A stretch of DNA of 15,134 nucleotides from Clostridiales bacterium (GTDB lineage Bacteria; Bacillota; Clostridia; Oscillospirales; Acutalibacteraceae): assembly GCA_019416395.1 (NCBI GenBank), contig DXXH01000014.1, positions 22,594 through 37,727 on the forward strand, read 5' to 3'. Below, piece after piece: positions 1 to 7,236 of this stretch (positions are counted from its first letter, which is position 1; the number at the start of each line of letters is the position of its first letter). The notes under the pieces were generated by a model. That model searched no databases and was not told the origin of the DNA. It saw nothing but the letters and a program-made list of their open reading frames with translations. Made by a program: the position numbers and the translations under genes.

Positions 1-827
1 CAAATCCGCTCCAGCACATCGGACAGGAACGTGGAATCCGCTCCCTGCCGGGTCAGGCTGCCGATCTCCTCATTGTCGAACAAGGCGCATACTGTGACGT
101 TTTCCGGATTTTCTGCCGCCAGAAAAGCGGTTACCGCGGAAAACACACACTCCAGATCGTCCAGGCGGGGGGCAGCGATAAACTCCTTCTCCGCCCCGAA
201 CACCGTACCCCGGGACCGGCTATACAGGTACAGGTCCCAAGAGAGAATGTCCTCTGGGGAAACCTGGGCGCTTTCGGCCACCAGCTTTACCAGATCCGCT
301 TCACTGCCTCCCAGCAAGGGCAGCGTATCCTTTTGGGTATCCAGCTTTACGCCGTCGTTGACGCCCCGGTTCATGTGAATGGCCACGCCGGGGATCACCA
401 GCAGGTCCCGACAAATATCCGCCAGGACCCCTTTCACCCCATCTTCCGTACACACCGCCAGACGGCCCGCCACAGAAAGGGGACGGTCTGTCCAAAGGGC
501 AAGCTGCATACCGCCATAGACTTCCGTATTCAGCTTGGTGTACTGGCCGTCCAGCCGCAGCTCCGGGCGTTCCTTCACCTTGAAGCAAGGGGAATCCCCG
601 TGGGGAGCCACCACCGAAAACCCTTGAAAATCCGGCTTGGGAAGCTTGAACGCCATCAAAGCGCTCATGCCCCGGGTGACGAAATACTTGCCTCCCGCCT
701 TTAAATTCCACGAGTCCGTTTCCAAAAGCTCTTGAAATCCCTGGGCCTCCAACATGGCCCGGGCTGTGGCCGCCGTATGGCTGGCGGTGGGGGATTTTTC
801 AATAAAATCAAACAATTTCTGGATCAT
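1..827 (-). CDS. M18 family zinc aminopeptidase, C-terminus cut by window edge
   Basis: This is the N-terminal 275 residues of a cytosolic M18 metallo-aminopeptidase, a family of dodecameric, two-metal enzymes that remove N-terminal, often acidic, residues from peptides. Family motifs appear in order: KSPTASH near residue 11, HGDSP at 76-80 (metal-binding His), PRLDD at 220-224 (bridging Asp) and DNEEIGS at 251-257 (catalytic Glu plus ligand). M18 proteins usually have about 430 residues, so roughly 150 are missing past the left edge, including the last metal ligand. The ATG at 825-827 has AGGAGG five bases upstream. It starts 36 bp after the DUF4091 gene ends and is probably in the same transcript. 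The family call is firm; substrate preference cannot be read from sequence. It belongs to the group often annotated apeB, but I leave the symbol empty because the gene is partial. Confidence 0.93.
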   Translation of the reverse strand, partial: MIQKLFDFIEKSPTASHTAATARAMLEAQGFQELLETDSWNLKAGGKYFVTRGMSALMAFKLPKPDFQGFSVVAPHGDSPCFKVKERPELRLDGQYTKLNTEVYGGMQLALWTDRPLSVAGRLAVCTEDGVKGVLADICRDLLVIPGVAIHMNRGVNDGVKLDTQKDTLPLLGGSEADLVKLVAESAQVSPEDILSWDLYLYSRSRGTVFGAEKEFIAAPRLDDLECVFSAVTAFLAAENPENVTVCALFDNEEIGSLTRQGADSTFLSDVLERI

Positions 828-863
828 AGCAACCTCCTGCATGCAAATCCCACAAGGTATTTT

Positions 864-2495
864 TTATTTGAGCTGTTCCTCGATCAAGGCGTTCAACCGT
901 TCCCGGGCAGAAAGCAGATCCGCTGCCTGCCGGGGATACCAGGCAAAGGTCATTTCCTCATATCCGGGCATGACACGGATTCCCGGATCTTTCCCAGTCA
1001 GGGTTTCCGCCAGCTCCAAAGCCCGCAAATCCTGCAATCCATGGTGAAACACTTTCATGCGCAGGGACTGAACCGGCCCTGTTTCTCCCGGATACACGGA
1101 AAACGCGTCTCCCCCTGGAAACGCCCCCATAGCATCCGTCACCAGCCAGGGGTTCACCTTCTCTCGGGAATTTTGGCTGTACCAAAAATTGTATCCCCAA
1201 TGAAGGAACCCAGCTACCTGGAATTTATGCAGCTGCCAGCCCAAAATCCGGTTGCGCTGGGAAGACATGGCCAAAAACCGGTTGGCTACGTCCACCCCTT
1301 GGGCACAACAATAATAGGCCCAAAGCCCTGGAACCTTCCGCTCCAAAAATCCTTCCATGTGATTCGTGGCCACCACCGGATGATCTACCAATCCCCGGTC
1401 GTAAAAAGCAGGCTCGGACAAAGCGTCATACAGGGGGAATTCCCCCAAGTAAGGAGCCACCAGTTCCCGGGCCTGCCGGTAAGACTCCAAGTCCTTTTCC
1501 TCAGGCTCGTCGGAAACATGGAACACCGCTTTTCCGGAAAGCCCCTGCTCCCGCAAAAAAGAAGTCAGCTCCGGCAATAACTGTCGCAAGAACCCGGCAT
1601 ATTCCTGGGAAACCGCCAAGGTATCCCACCCGAACAGCCGCCGTCTTATGCCCCCTTCCGTCCCGTAAATGGCCGGGGCATACTTCGCCCCCCACTGGGT
1701 AAACAGATGGGCCATTTCAAAATATTCCACGCCACAGCGGCGGGCCATGGCGATAAACCGTTCCAACTGGGAAAAATCGAACCGGTAGGTTTCCCCTTCC
1801 TTTTCCACGCCGATGAGCTGGGTACACGGCCGGGTCTTGCCCGGTTCTGTATCCAGCGGCGGGGTAAAGATGGGAGTCAGCACCATGTTCATGCCCTCAT
1901 CTGCCGCCGCTTTCAAAAAGCTTTCCCAAAGCTCCCAATGGGCCTGGGAATACACCGGCACCTGGTAATAATCCGCCAGGCAGTCCCCGTGAAACCACTG
2001 GGTATACACCAGCTTCTGAGGCGGCAAATCCACCCCCACCACATGGATTTTCACCGTACTGGAAACCTGTTCTTCCACACTGGAAATCCGCAGAGTCACC
2101 GGATAATCACCGGCCGGGAATCCCTGGGGGATTTTGCCGTTGACCCACAGTACTGTAGGGAAAAAAGCGCTCAGCTCCACGACAGATCCCTGCAAGGGCA
2201 GCAAAGGATCGGGAAAAAGCCCCGGCTGGGTGGTAAGGTAATCCCCGTCCTGGGCGGCAGAGGGATAGGCGGGCAAAGCGCAGGGCACCTGTCCTACCTG
2301 AAACACTTCCACCCATTCCTTCAAGGGGGAGTCCACCTCTATGTTCACCGGAACCGCTCCCCAGCCTTCCCGCCAGAGGATCACCTGCCAGGCGAATTCC
2401 TCTCCGCCCAAGCAGCGGAACCCTTGCAGGGAAGGCCTATTCCCTTGTTGTCCTAAAAAGATTTTTTCCAATGAGGAACACACTTCCGCTTTCAC
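864..2495 (-). CDS. DUF4091 / GH123-like glycoside hydrolase, 543 aa
   Basis: This protein resembles the DUF4091 family, whose catalytic domain is shared with GH123 N-acetyl-beta-galactosaminidases. Those use substrate-assisted catalysis with an adjacent Asp-Glu pair. Here the pair is probably SDEP at residues 328-331, in a barrel rich in aromatic residues (WFHGD, MAHLFTQWG, HWGYNFWY). The C-terminal GGDAFSVYPG at 462-471 is typical of DUF4091. Residues 1 to about 160 look like a beta-rich accessory domain. I see no signal peptide, so the enzyme is probably cytosolic and would act on imported sugars. I chose the GTG at 2493-2495 because GGGGGAG lies seven bases upstream; an in-frame GTG at 2538-2540 would add 15 residues but translates through a hairpin and lacks a ribosome binding site. 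It lies 36 bp before the M18 gene. The fold call is fairly safe; GalNAc specificity is inference. Confidence 0.82.
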   Translation of the reverse strand: MKAEVCSSLEKIFLGQQGNRPSLQGFRCLGGEEFAWQVILWREGWGAVPVNIEVDSPLKEWVEVFQVGQVPCALPAYPSAAQDGDYLTTQPGLFPDPLLPLQGSVVELSAFFPTVLWVNGKIPQGFPAGDYPVTLRISSVEEQVSSTVKIHVVGVDLPPQKLVYTQWFHGDCLADYYQVPVYSQAHWELWESFLKAAADEGMNMVLTPIFTPPLDTEPGKTRPCTQLIGVEKEGETYRFDFSQLERFIAMARRCGVEYFEMAHLFTQWGAKYAPAIYGTEGGIRRRLFGWDTLAVSQEYAGFLRQLLPELTSFLREQGLSGKAVFHVSDEPEEKDLESYRQARELVAPYLGEFPLYDALSEPAFYDRGLVDHPVVATNHMEGFLERKVPGLWAYYCCAQGVDVANRFLAMSSQRNRILGWQLHKFQVAGFLHWGYNFWYSQNSREKVNPWLVTDAMGAFPGGDAFSVYPGETGPVQSLRMKVFHHGLQDLRALELAETLTGKDPGIRVMPGYEEMTFAWYPRQAADLLSARERLNALIEEQLK

Positions 2496-2512
2496 AGCGG
2501 CTCCCCCTTTCC

Positions 2513-2538
2513 GGCAGCCTTTCTGAAAAAAGGCTGCC
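2513..2538 (-). promoter_or_regulatory. Perfect 10-bp hairpin in leader of the DUF4091 gene
   Basis: On the minus strand GGCAGCCTTT and AAAGGCTGCC flank a six-base loop, an exact inverted repeat. It sits between the radical SAM stop (2586-2588) and the glycosidase ribosome binding site, ending only six bases before the GGGGGAG. No U-tract follows on the minus strand, so it is not a standard intrinsic terminator. It may be an mRNA-stability or translation-control hairpin, or a binding palindrome. A second, weaker hairpin around CCTTTTAAAAGG (2582-2593) covers the radical SAM stop codon. Confidence 0.55.
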
Positions 2539-2585
2539 ACAGCGCTTTTTCAACCATGTATTTCCCCCAGACAGAAACACCCCTT

Positions 2586-3458
2586 TTAAAAGGAGTGGAA
2601 ATCCGGAATATACTGCCGTCCTTTGGCTGTCCTGTCTTGGGTAAAACCATCCAGTCCCAAACGGAACAAAGCGTCTTCCACTTTCCGCTGCTCCCGGGGA
2701 GTGATGGGACGTCCCAGTTCCGGGAAATCCTCCAAGTTGCCGCATGGGGTGTACTGGGCCATCAGGCTGACTGGAATCCCCGGGAACTCCTTTTGGATCC
2801 GTTCCAAGGCGGCAATGGAATTTTTCGTATGGCCGGGTAAAATCAGGTGACGGATCAACATGCCCCGGCTCATCATGCCGTCTTCCCCATAAACAGGGGC
2901 ACCCACCTGCCGCACCATTTCGTGAATCGCAGCCCGGGCCACTTCCGGATAATCCTTTGCCCTGGAAAGACGGGCCGCCAACTCCGGCTCCTCATATTTA
3001 TAGTCGGGCAGGTAAATATCCACCAGCCCCTCTAGCATACGCAGGGTTTCCACCCGTTCATACCCGGATGTGTTGTACACCACCGGTACGGGAAGCTTTT
3101 TCACCAGCAGCGCTTTCCGGATTTGAGGCACAAAATGGGTTGGGGTCACCAAATTGATATTGTGCGCTCCTTGTTCTACCAAAGAGAAGAACAAGGAGCT
3201 CAACTCTTCCGGGGTCACTTCTTTTCCCTGGTTCGGCCCGTGGCTGATTTCCCCGTTCTGGCAGAACACGCAGCCCAGGGTACAGCCTGTGAAAAACACT
3301 GCCCCAGAGCCTCTTTTTCCGCTGATGGGGGGTTCTTCCCAAAAATGGAGTGCCGCCCGGGCAACTCTCATGGTTTCCCCGCTGCGGCACACTCCAGTTC
3401 CTGTTTCCCCACGAGGCGTTCCGCAATTCCTAGGGCACAGATGGCAGACGGCGATCAT
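2586..3458 (-). CDS. PflX-like radical SAM protein, 290 aa
   Basis: This is a radical SAM enzyme of the group homologous to pyruvate formate-lyase activating enzymes (the PflX, COG1313 type). The SAM-binding 4Fe-4S motif CxxxCxxC is C59, C63, C66 (CTLGCVFCQ). An N-terminal cysteine cluster, CHLCPRNC (C5, C8, C12) with C24, precedes it as in that group and may bind another metal or cluster. Later conserved-looking stretches are NTSGYE, PDYKYE and RHLILPGH. I chose the ATG at 3456-3458: it overlaps the upstream gene's stop as ATGA and has AGGTGG about six bases upstream. A start at 3491 would lie inside the upstream gene. Overlap with the exonuclease-PgeF fusion predicts coupled translation. 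No glycyl-radical enzyme lies nearby, so its substrate is unknown. Confidence 0.88.
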   Translation of the reverse strand: MIAVCHLCPRNCGTPRGETGTGVCRSGETMRVARAALHFWEEPPISGKRGSGAVFFTGCTLGCVFCQNGEISHGPNQGKEVTPEELSSLFFSLVEQGAHNINLVTPTHFVPQIRKALLVKKLPVPVVYNTSGYERVETLRMLEGLVDIYLPDYKYEEPELAARLSRAKDYPEVARAAIHEMVRQVGAPVYGEDGMMSRGMLIRHLILPGHTKNSIAALERIQKEFPGIPVSLMAQYTPCGNLEDFPELGRPITPREQRKVEDALFRLGLDGFTQDRTAKGRQYIPDFHSF

Positions 3459-5146
3459 GCTTTTCCACCTCTGAGCGCCAGCATGGCGCAATTGCTGCCC
3501 CGCTGGCCCCGGGTTTTCCGGTGGGAAAACACCAGGTCGCTTTCACACATGGTACAGACGCCGCCTATGGCGATATTTTCCGCTTTTACCCCGGCGCCCA
3601 ACAGGAACTGCCGGTTGCACTCCCACAAATCCACATGGTACTTTTCTCTCTCCGGGCCAAAAACAAAGTGTTCCGCCCCGGGAAGCTTTAAAAACTCCAC
3701 GGCCACCGGCTCATCGACCTCAAAGCAGTCCTTGCCAATGGAAGGACCCACGGCCACTTTCAAAGCTTCCGGCCGGGTACCAAATTCCAATGCCATACGC
3801 TCCACCATGGCCTTGGCCATGCCGGCGGCAGTCCCACGCCAGCCAGCGTGAGCCAATCCGATGGCGTTGTGCTCCTCATCGGCAAAATACAGCGGCACGC
3901 AGTCGGCGCAATAGATCACCAATGTGACGGAAGGATCGTCGGTGCACAGGCCGTCGATAGATTCCAGATCCTTCTCCCGCCAAATGCCGATCCCCCGCTG
4001 GGCACTACCCACACGGCGGATATTGATGTGGTGGTCCTGCGCCCCGCACACCAGGGATTCCGGCTGGAATCCGGCAGCATCACAGAAGATCCTGTAATTC
4101 TCCGCCACCTTCTCCTCTTCGTCCCCACGGCCGAAGCCCAGATTCATAGAGGCGAATTCCTTTTCGCTGACGCCGCCGATCCTGGTGGTAAAGGCATGGT
4201 TCACAAAGGAAAGGTCCTTCCAGGCGGCAAAGCGCAGCACCCCAACTCCCTTGGGCAACTCCAGTTCCATATTCCCCACAGGGCCAGGGACGGCTTGGCG
4301 GGGCGTTTCAATATCCGGCAATGGGAATGTTTTCTTGTTCACAGTCAATCCCTCGTATTTCTGTTTGATCGTCAGCCTTCCCGCAAACAAATGGCCACAG
4401 CGGGTACAGCGGAAATCCGCCCGAAAGCTCTTATTCTTCAAGTTCCAGCGTGTAAGCCGCCGGCTTTCCTCGCCGCATTTGGGACAGGGAAACCGCAAAT
4501 GGCTCTTTTCCACCAGGGGGCTGTGCAAATCGCAGACATAGGTGGTCTTAAAGGTGATACGCCGGTAGAATTCCCGGTCGCACTCGTCAATGTAGGGTGC
4601 GATGGCTTTGGGATCGTAAATTTTCCGCAAAACCGCCAGCGTCATTTGGCTGTCGTCCAGCGCCCGGTGATGGTCCATGCCGGACACGTCCAATCCCAGC
4701 AGCTCCGCCGCCCGGGAAAGCCCCACTTGCTCCTTTCGCCCCAAGCCGATCCGGTCTTGGGCGAACATCTGCAAATCACAATACCGGGAAAGAAACGGCA
4801 CATGTTCATCCCCACTGAAATACCGGCAGTTTTCAATCAGCGTCAAAATATCCGAGGTACCCCAGGTCATCACCACGCAATCCCCCGCCCAGCGCTTAAA
4901 CCGGCTTACCGCCTGCATAAAGGTCATTCCCCCTGTCAGGTTTTCGTCGGTGATGCTGGTCAGGTTCACAATGGTGCTGCTGATATGCTTCGCCACCTGG
5001 GGTTTGACAAAGCAGGAAAAGGTGGCCTTTTCCGTCAGGCCAGGCCCGCATTTCACGGCGCCAAACTCGATGATCTCGTTGATATACCCCTTGAGCCGCC
5101 GGCTGTAGGTGCCGTTCCACTCCAGGTCCAGGATAACGATATCCAA
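3455..5146 (-). CDS. Fusion: DEDDh 3'-5' exonuclease + zinc ribbon + PgeF/YlmD domain, 563 aa
   Basis: One open frame joins two usually separate proteins. Residues 1 to about 178 are a DnaQ-fold DEDDh exonuclease: D7 and E9 in ILDLEWNG, D99 in TWGTSD, and H160 with D165 in HHRALDD. Residues 221-250 form a probable zinc ribbon (CPKC...CTRC). A proline-containing linker (about 271-292) leads to a complete PgeF/YfiH/YlmD domain from 293 to 563, with ligands H373 (QDHH), C416 (CADCVP) and H433 (HAGWRG). PgeF homologues are tied to peptidoglycan editing in E. coli; LACC1 homologues act on purine nucleosides. The start is TTG at 5144-5146, with AAAGGAGG seven bases upstream. It follows typA by 38 bp and overlaps the radical SAM gene by 4 bp (ATGA). 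An internal ATG at 4268-4270 has no well-placed ribosome binding site. Domain calls are firm; what the fusion does is unknown. Confidence 0.92.
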   Translation of the reverse strand: MDIVILDLEWNGTYSRRLKGYINEIIEFGAVKCGPGLTEKATFSCFVKPQVAKHISSTIVNLTSITDENLTGGMTFMQAVSRFKRWAGDCVVMTWGTSDILTLIENCRYFSGDEHVPFLSRYCDLQMFAQDRIGLGRKEQVGLSRAAELLGLDVSGMDHHRALDDSQMTLAVLRKIYDPKAIAPYIDECDREFYRRITFKTTYVCDLHSPLVEKSHLRFPCPKCGEESRRLTRWNLKNKSFRADFRCTRCGHLFAGRLTIKQKYEGLTVNKKTFPLPDIETPRQAVPGPVGNMELELPKGVGVLRFAAWKDLSFVNHAFTTRIGGVSEKEFASMNLGFGRGDEEEKVAENYRIFCDAAGFQPESLVCGAQDHHINIRRVGSAQRGIGIWREKDLESIDGLCTDDPSVTLVIYCADCVPLYFADEEHNAIGLAHAGWRGTAAGMAKAMVERMALEFGTRPEALKVAVGPSIGKDCFEVDEPVAVEFLKLPGAEHFVFGPEREKYHVDLWECNRQFLLGAGVKAENIAIGGVCTMCESDLVFSHRKTRGQRGSNCAMLALRGGKA

Positions 5147-5184
5147 CCGGCCGCCTCCTTTCTATCGGATTCCGGTCAAAACTC

Positions 5185-7008
5185 TTATTTCTTCTTGCTT
5201 GCCTGCTTCATGCGCAGCTCCTTGGAAAGGATCGCCTTGCGCATGCGGATGCTCTTGGGCGTGACTTCCACCAGCTCGTCGTCGGCGATAAACTCCAGGC
5301 ACTGCTCCAGGCTCAGTTCCGAATGAGGAGTCAGCTTCAAAGCGTCGTCGGAACCGGAAGCACGGGTATTGGTGGCATGCTTTTTCTTGCACACGTTTAC
5401 CACAATGTCCTCGGTCTTGGGATTGGCCCCCACGATCATGCCCTCGTAAACTTCCACGCCGGGTCCGATAAACAACCGGCCACGCTCCTGGGCATAGAAC
5501 AAGCCATAGGCGGTGGATTCACCTGTCTCATGGGCAATGATGGATCCCTGCACCCGCTGCTGGATATCCCCCTTGTAAGGCTCATAGCTGTCAAACACGT
5601 GGTTCATGATGCCGTTGCCGTTGGTGTCAGTCAGGAATTCCGACCGGTAGCCCATCAGGCCCCGGGCAGGAATTTTAAACTCCATATGGGTGGTTCCCGA
5701 TTCCCGGGAGCCCATATTCAAAAGCTCCGCTTTCCGGGAACCGATCTTCTCCATGACGGCGCCCACGTAATTGTCGGGCACCTCGATCATCAGCAGCTCC
5801 ATGGGCTCCAGGCGCTTGCCGTCCTTTTCCTTATAGATGACTGTGGGACGGGAAACCTGGAACTCGTACCCCTGGCGGCGCATCTGTTCGATCAGAATGG
5901 AAAGGTGCAGTTCGCCACGTCCGGAAACCTTATAAGTATCAGAAGACTCCGTTTCCTCTACCCGCATGGCCACATTGGTCTCCACTTCCTTGAACAGCCG
6001 GTCACGCAGGTTCCGGGAAGTGACGTATTTTCCTTCCCGTCCGGCAAAGGGGGAATTGTTCACCATGAACATCATGGACACGGTAGGCTCATCGATTTTC
6101 ACAAAGGGCAGCGGCTCCACGCAGTCCGTAGCGCAAGCAGTCTGGCCAATGTTCAGATCCGCAATACCGGACACGGCGATAATGTCCCCCAGCTGGGCGG
6201 ACTGGGCTTCCACCCGCTTCAAGCCCTCAAACTGATACAGCTTGGTGATCCTGGCATTCTGGTGATGGTCTTCTCCGCCGCCGCAGATGGTGACGGTCTG
6301 GCCCACCTGAATGGAACCCCGCTCCACACGGCCGATGCCAATGCGTCCCACGTATTCATCGTAGTCGATGTTGGAAAACAGCACCTGGGTGGGGCCTTCC
6401 ATATCTCCTTCCGGTGGGGGAACTTCCTTCAGGATCATTTCAAACAACGGCGCCATGTCCGTTCCGGGCTGATCCGGGTCCAGGGTGGCGTAACCGTCCC
6501 GGGCAGACGCATAGGCCACCGGGAAATCCAACTGGTCGTCGTTAGCGCCCAGCTCAATGAACAGGTCCAGCACCTCGTCCACCACTTCCGCTGGACGGGC
6601 TCCGGGCCGGTCGATCTTATTCAGCACCACCAAGGGCTTTTTCCCCAAAGCCAAGGCTTTTTTCAGTACAAACCGTGTCTGAGGCATGCAACCTTCAAAA
6701 GCGTCCACCAGAAGCAGCACGCCGTCCACCATCTGGAGCACTCGCTCCACTTCGCCGCCAAAGTCCGCGTGTCCGGGAGTGTCCACAATGTTGATCTTGG
6801 TGTCTTTGTACATCACCGCTGTATTCTTGGAGAGGATTGTGATGCCCCGCTCCCGCTCCAGGTCGCCTGAGTCCATCACCCGCTCGGCCACGGCCTCGTT
6901 TTGGCGGAACACGCCGCTCTGCCGCAGCAACTGATCCACCAACGTCGTCTTGCCGTGATCCACGTGGGCGATAATGGCCACGTTGCGCAAATTCTCTCTC
7001 TTTCCCAT
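5185..7008 (-). CDS. typA: TypA/BipA ribosome-associated translational GTPase, 607 aa
   Basis: TypA (BipA) is an EF-G-like GTPase that binds the ribosome and helps 50S assembly and growth under cold or other stress. GTPase motifs are AHVDHGKTTL at 14-23 (P-loop), RGITI at 54-58 (switch I), DTPGH at 76-80 (switch II) and NKID at 130-133. The rest follows the TypA domain layout, including a C-terminal region with GESTAYGL and a lysine-rich end. Length matches the family (about 600-615). The ATG at 7006-7008 gives the standard MGKRENLRN start; an AAAGGA motif lies about 12 bases upstream. An out-of-frame ATG at 7015-7017 overlaps the spacer. It is the first gene of the minus-strand block and has its own promoter. 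No oddities seen. Confidence 0.98.
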   Translation of the reverse strand: MGKRENLRNVAIIAHVDHGKTTLVDQLLRQSGVFRQNEAVAERVMDSGDLERERGITILSKNTAVMYKDTKINIVDTPGHADFGGEVERVLQMVDGVLLLVDAFEGCMPQTRFVLKKALALGKKPLVVLNKIDRPGARPAEVVDEVLDLFIELGANDDQLDFPVAYASARDGYATLDPDQPGTDMAPLFEMILKEVPPPEGDMEGPTQVLFSNIDYDEYVGRIGIGRVERGSIQVGQTVTICGGGEDHHQNARITKLYQFEGLKRVEAQSAQLGDIIAVSGIADLNIGQTACATDCVEPLPFVKIDEPTVSMMFMVNNSPFAGREGKYVTSRNLRDRLFKEVETNVAMRVEETESSDTYKVSGRGELHLSILIEQMRRQGYEFQVSRPTVIYKEKDGKRLEPMELLMIEVPDNYVGAVMEKIGSRKAELLNMGSRESGTTHMEFKIPARGLMGYRSEFLTDTNGNGIMNHVFDSYEPYKGDIQQRVQGSIIAHETGESTAYGLFYAQERGRLFIGPGVEVYEGMIVGANPKTEDIVVNVCKKKHATNTRASGSDDALKLTPHSELSLEQCLEFIADDELVEVTPKSIRMRKAILSKELRMKQASKKK

Positions 7009-7036
7009 GGTATCCCATCGTTCCTTTCTTTATTGC

Positions 7037-7076
7037 GCTTCCCTCCAAAGGAAGCCGTCCCGGCATTCGCCCGGAC
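7037..7076 (-). promoter_or_regulatory. Two adjacent hairpins in the typA 5' leader
   Basis: The roughly 97-nt leader between the predicted typA start point (about 7105) and the ATG contains GTCC-GGC/GCC-GGAC with one internal G/G mismatch (7057-7076), then GCTTCC/GGAAGC with a seven-base loop (7037-7055). Neither is followed by a U-run, so they are not terminators. A structured leader is compatible with temperature or growth control of typA, which is inference. Confidence 0.4.
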
Positions 7077-7111
7077 ACTGCCTAAAATTGCTCGTTGTCA
7101 ATAACCGATTT

Positions 7112-7140
7112 ATTATACCACCAAACCAGCTCTTTGAAAA
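7112..7140 (-). promoter_or_regulatory. Predicted typA promoter (sigma-A type)
   Basis: On the minus strand there is a perfect -10 TATAAT (7112-7117), a 17-bp spacer and a 4/6 match -35 TTTTCA (7135-7140). This gives a start point near 7105 and a leader of about 97 nt. It is the best promoter match in the gap between the divergent typA and MATE genes. Confidence 0.7.
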
Positions 7141-7148
7141 GAAAAAAC

Positions 7149-7177
7149 TTGAGGAAATCCTTGAAAACTGCTAAACT
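7149..7177 (+). promoter_or_regulatory. Weak candidate promoter for the MATE gene
   Basis: TTGAGG (7149-7154) and TAAACT (7172-7177) are 17 bp apart, each a 4/6 match to consensus. It is the best plus-strand candidate I find in the divergent gap, but the region is AT-rich and chance matches are likely. The start point would fall just before the hairpin at 7189-7209. Confidence 0.3.
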
Positions 7178-7209
7178 TAAAAGAAAAAAGCCCGCCTTCC
7201 CTTCGGGCT
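7175..7209 (-). terminator. Intrinsic terminator reading on the minus strand
   Basis: On the minus strand AGCCCG and CGGGCT form a six-bp stem with a nine-base loop (7189-7209), followed by TTTTTTCTTTT. This is an intrinsic terminator by form, yet it lies upstream of the typA promoter and only 27 bp before the MATE start. It could therefore only stop antisense transcription leaving the MATE gene, or be left over from an earlier gene order. Read on the plus strand, the hairpin precedes the MATE ribosome binding site. Confidence 0.6.
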
Positions 7210-7236
7210 ACCCAGAAAGGACCGGGATTTCACTTC

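Noticed and set aside
2496..2540. Longer glycosidase starting at the GTG at 2538-2540
   Set aside because: The start lies at the edge of the hairpin, has no ribosome binding site, and the GTG at 2493-2495 has a clear one.
3455..4270. Separate pgeF gene starting at the internal ATG 4268-4270
   Set aside because: The only purine-rich stretch (GGGG) is three bases from the ATG, too close, and the frame from the exonuclease has no stop.
3848..5326. 492-codon plus-strand open frame opposite the fusion gene and the end of typA
   Set aside because: It lies antisense to genes with full family motifs, has no recognisable domain and is the kind of long shadow frame that GC-biased codon use produces.
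5323..6870. 515-codon plus-strand open frame opposite typA
   Set aside because: Antisense to a certain typA gene; the translation is histidine- and glycine-rich without domain character, as expected of a shadow frame.
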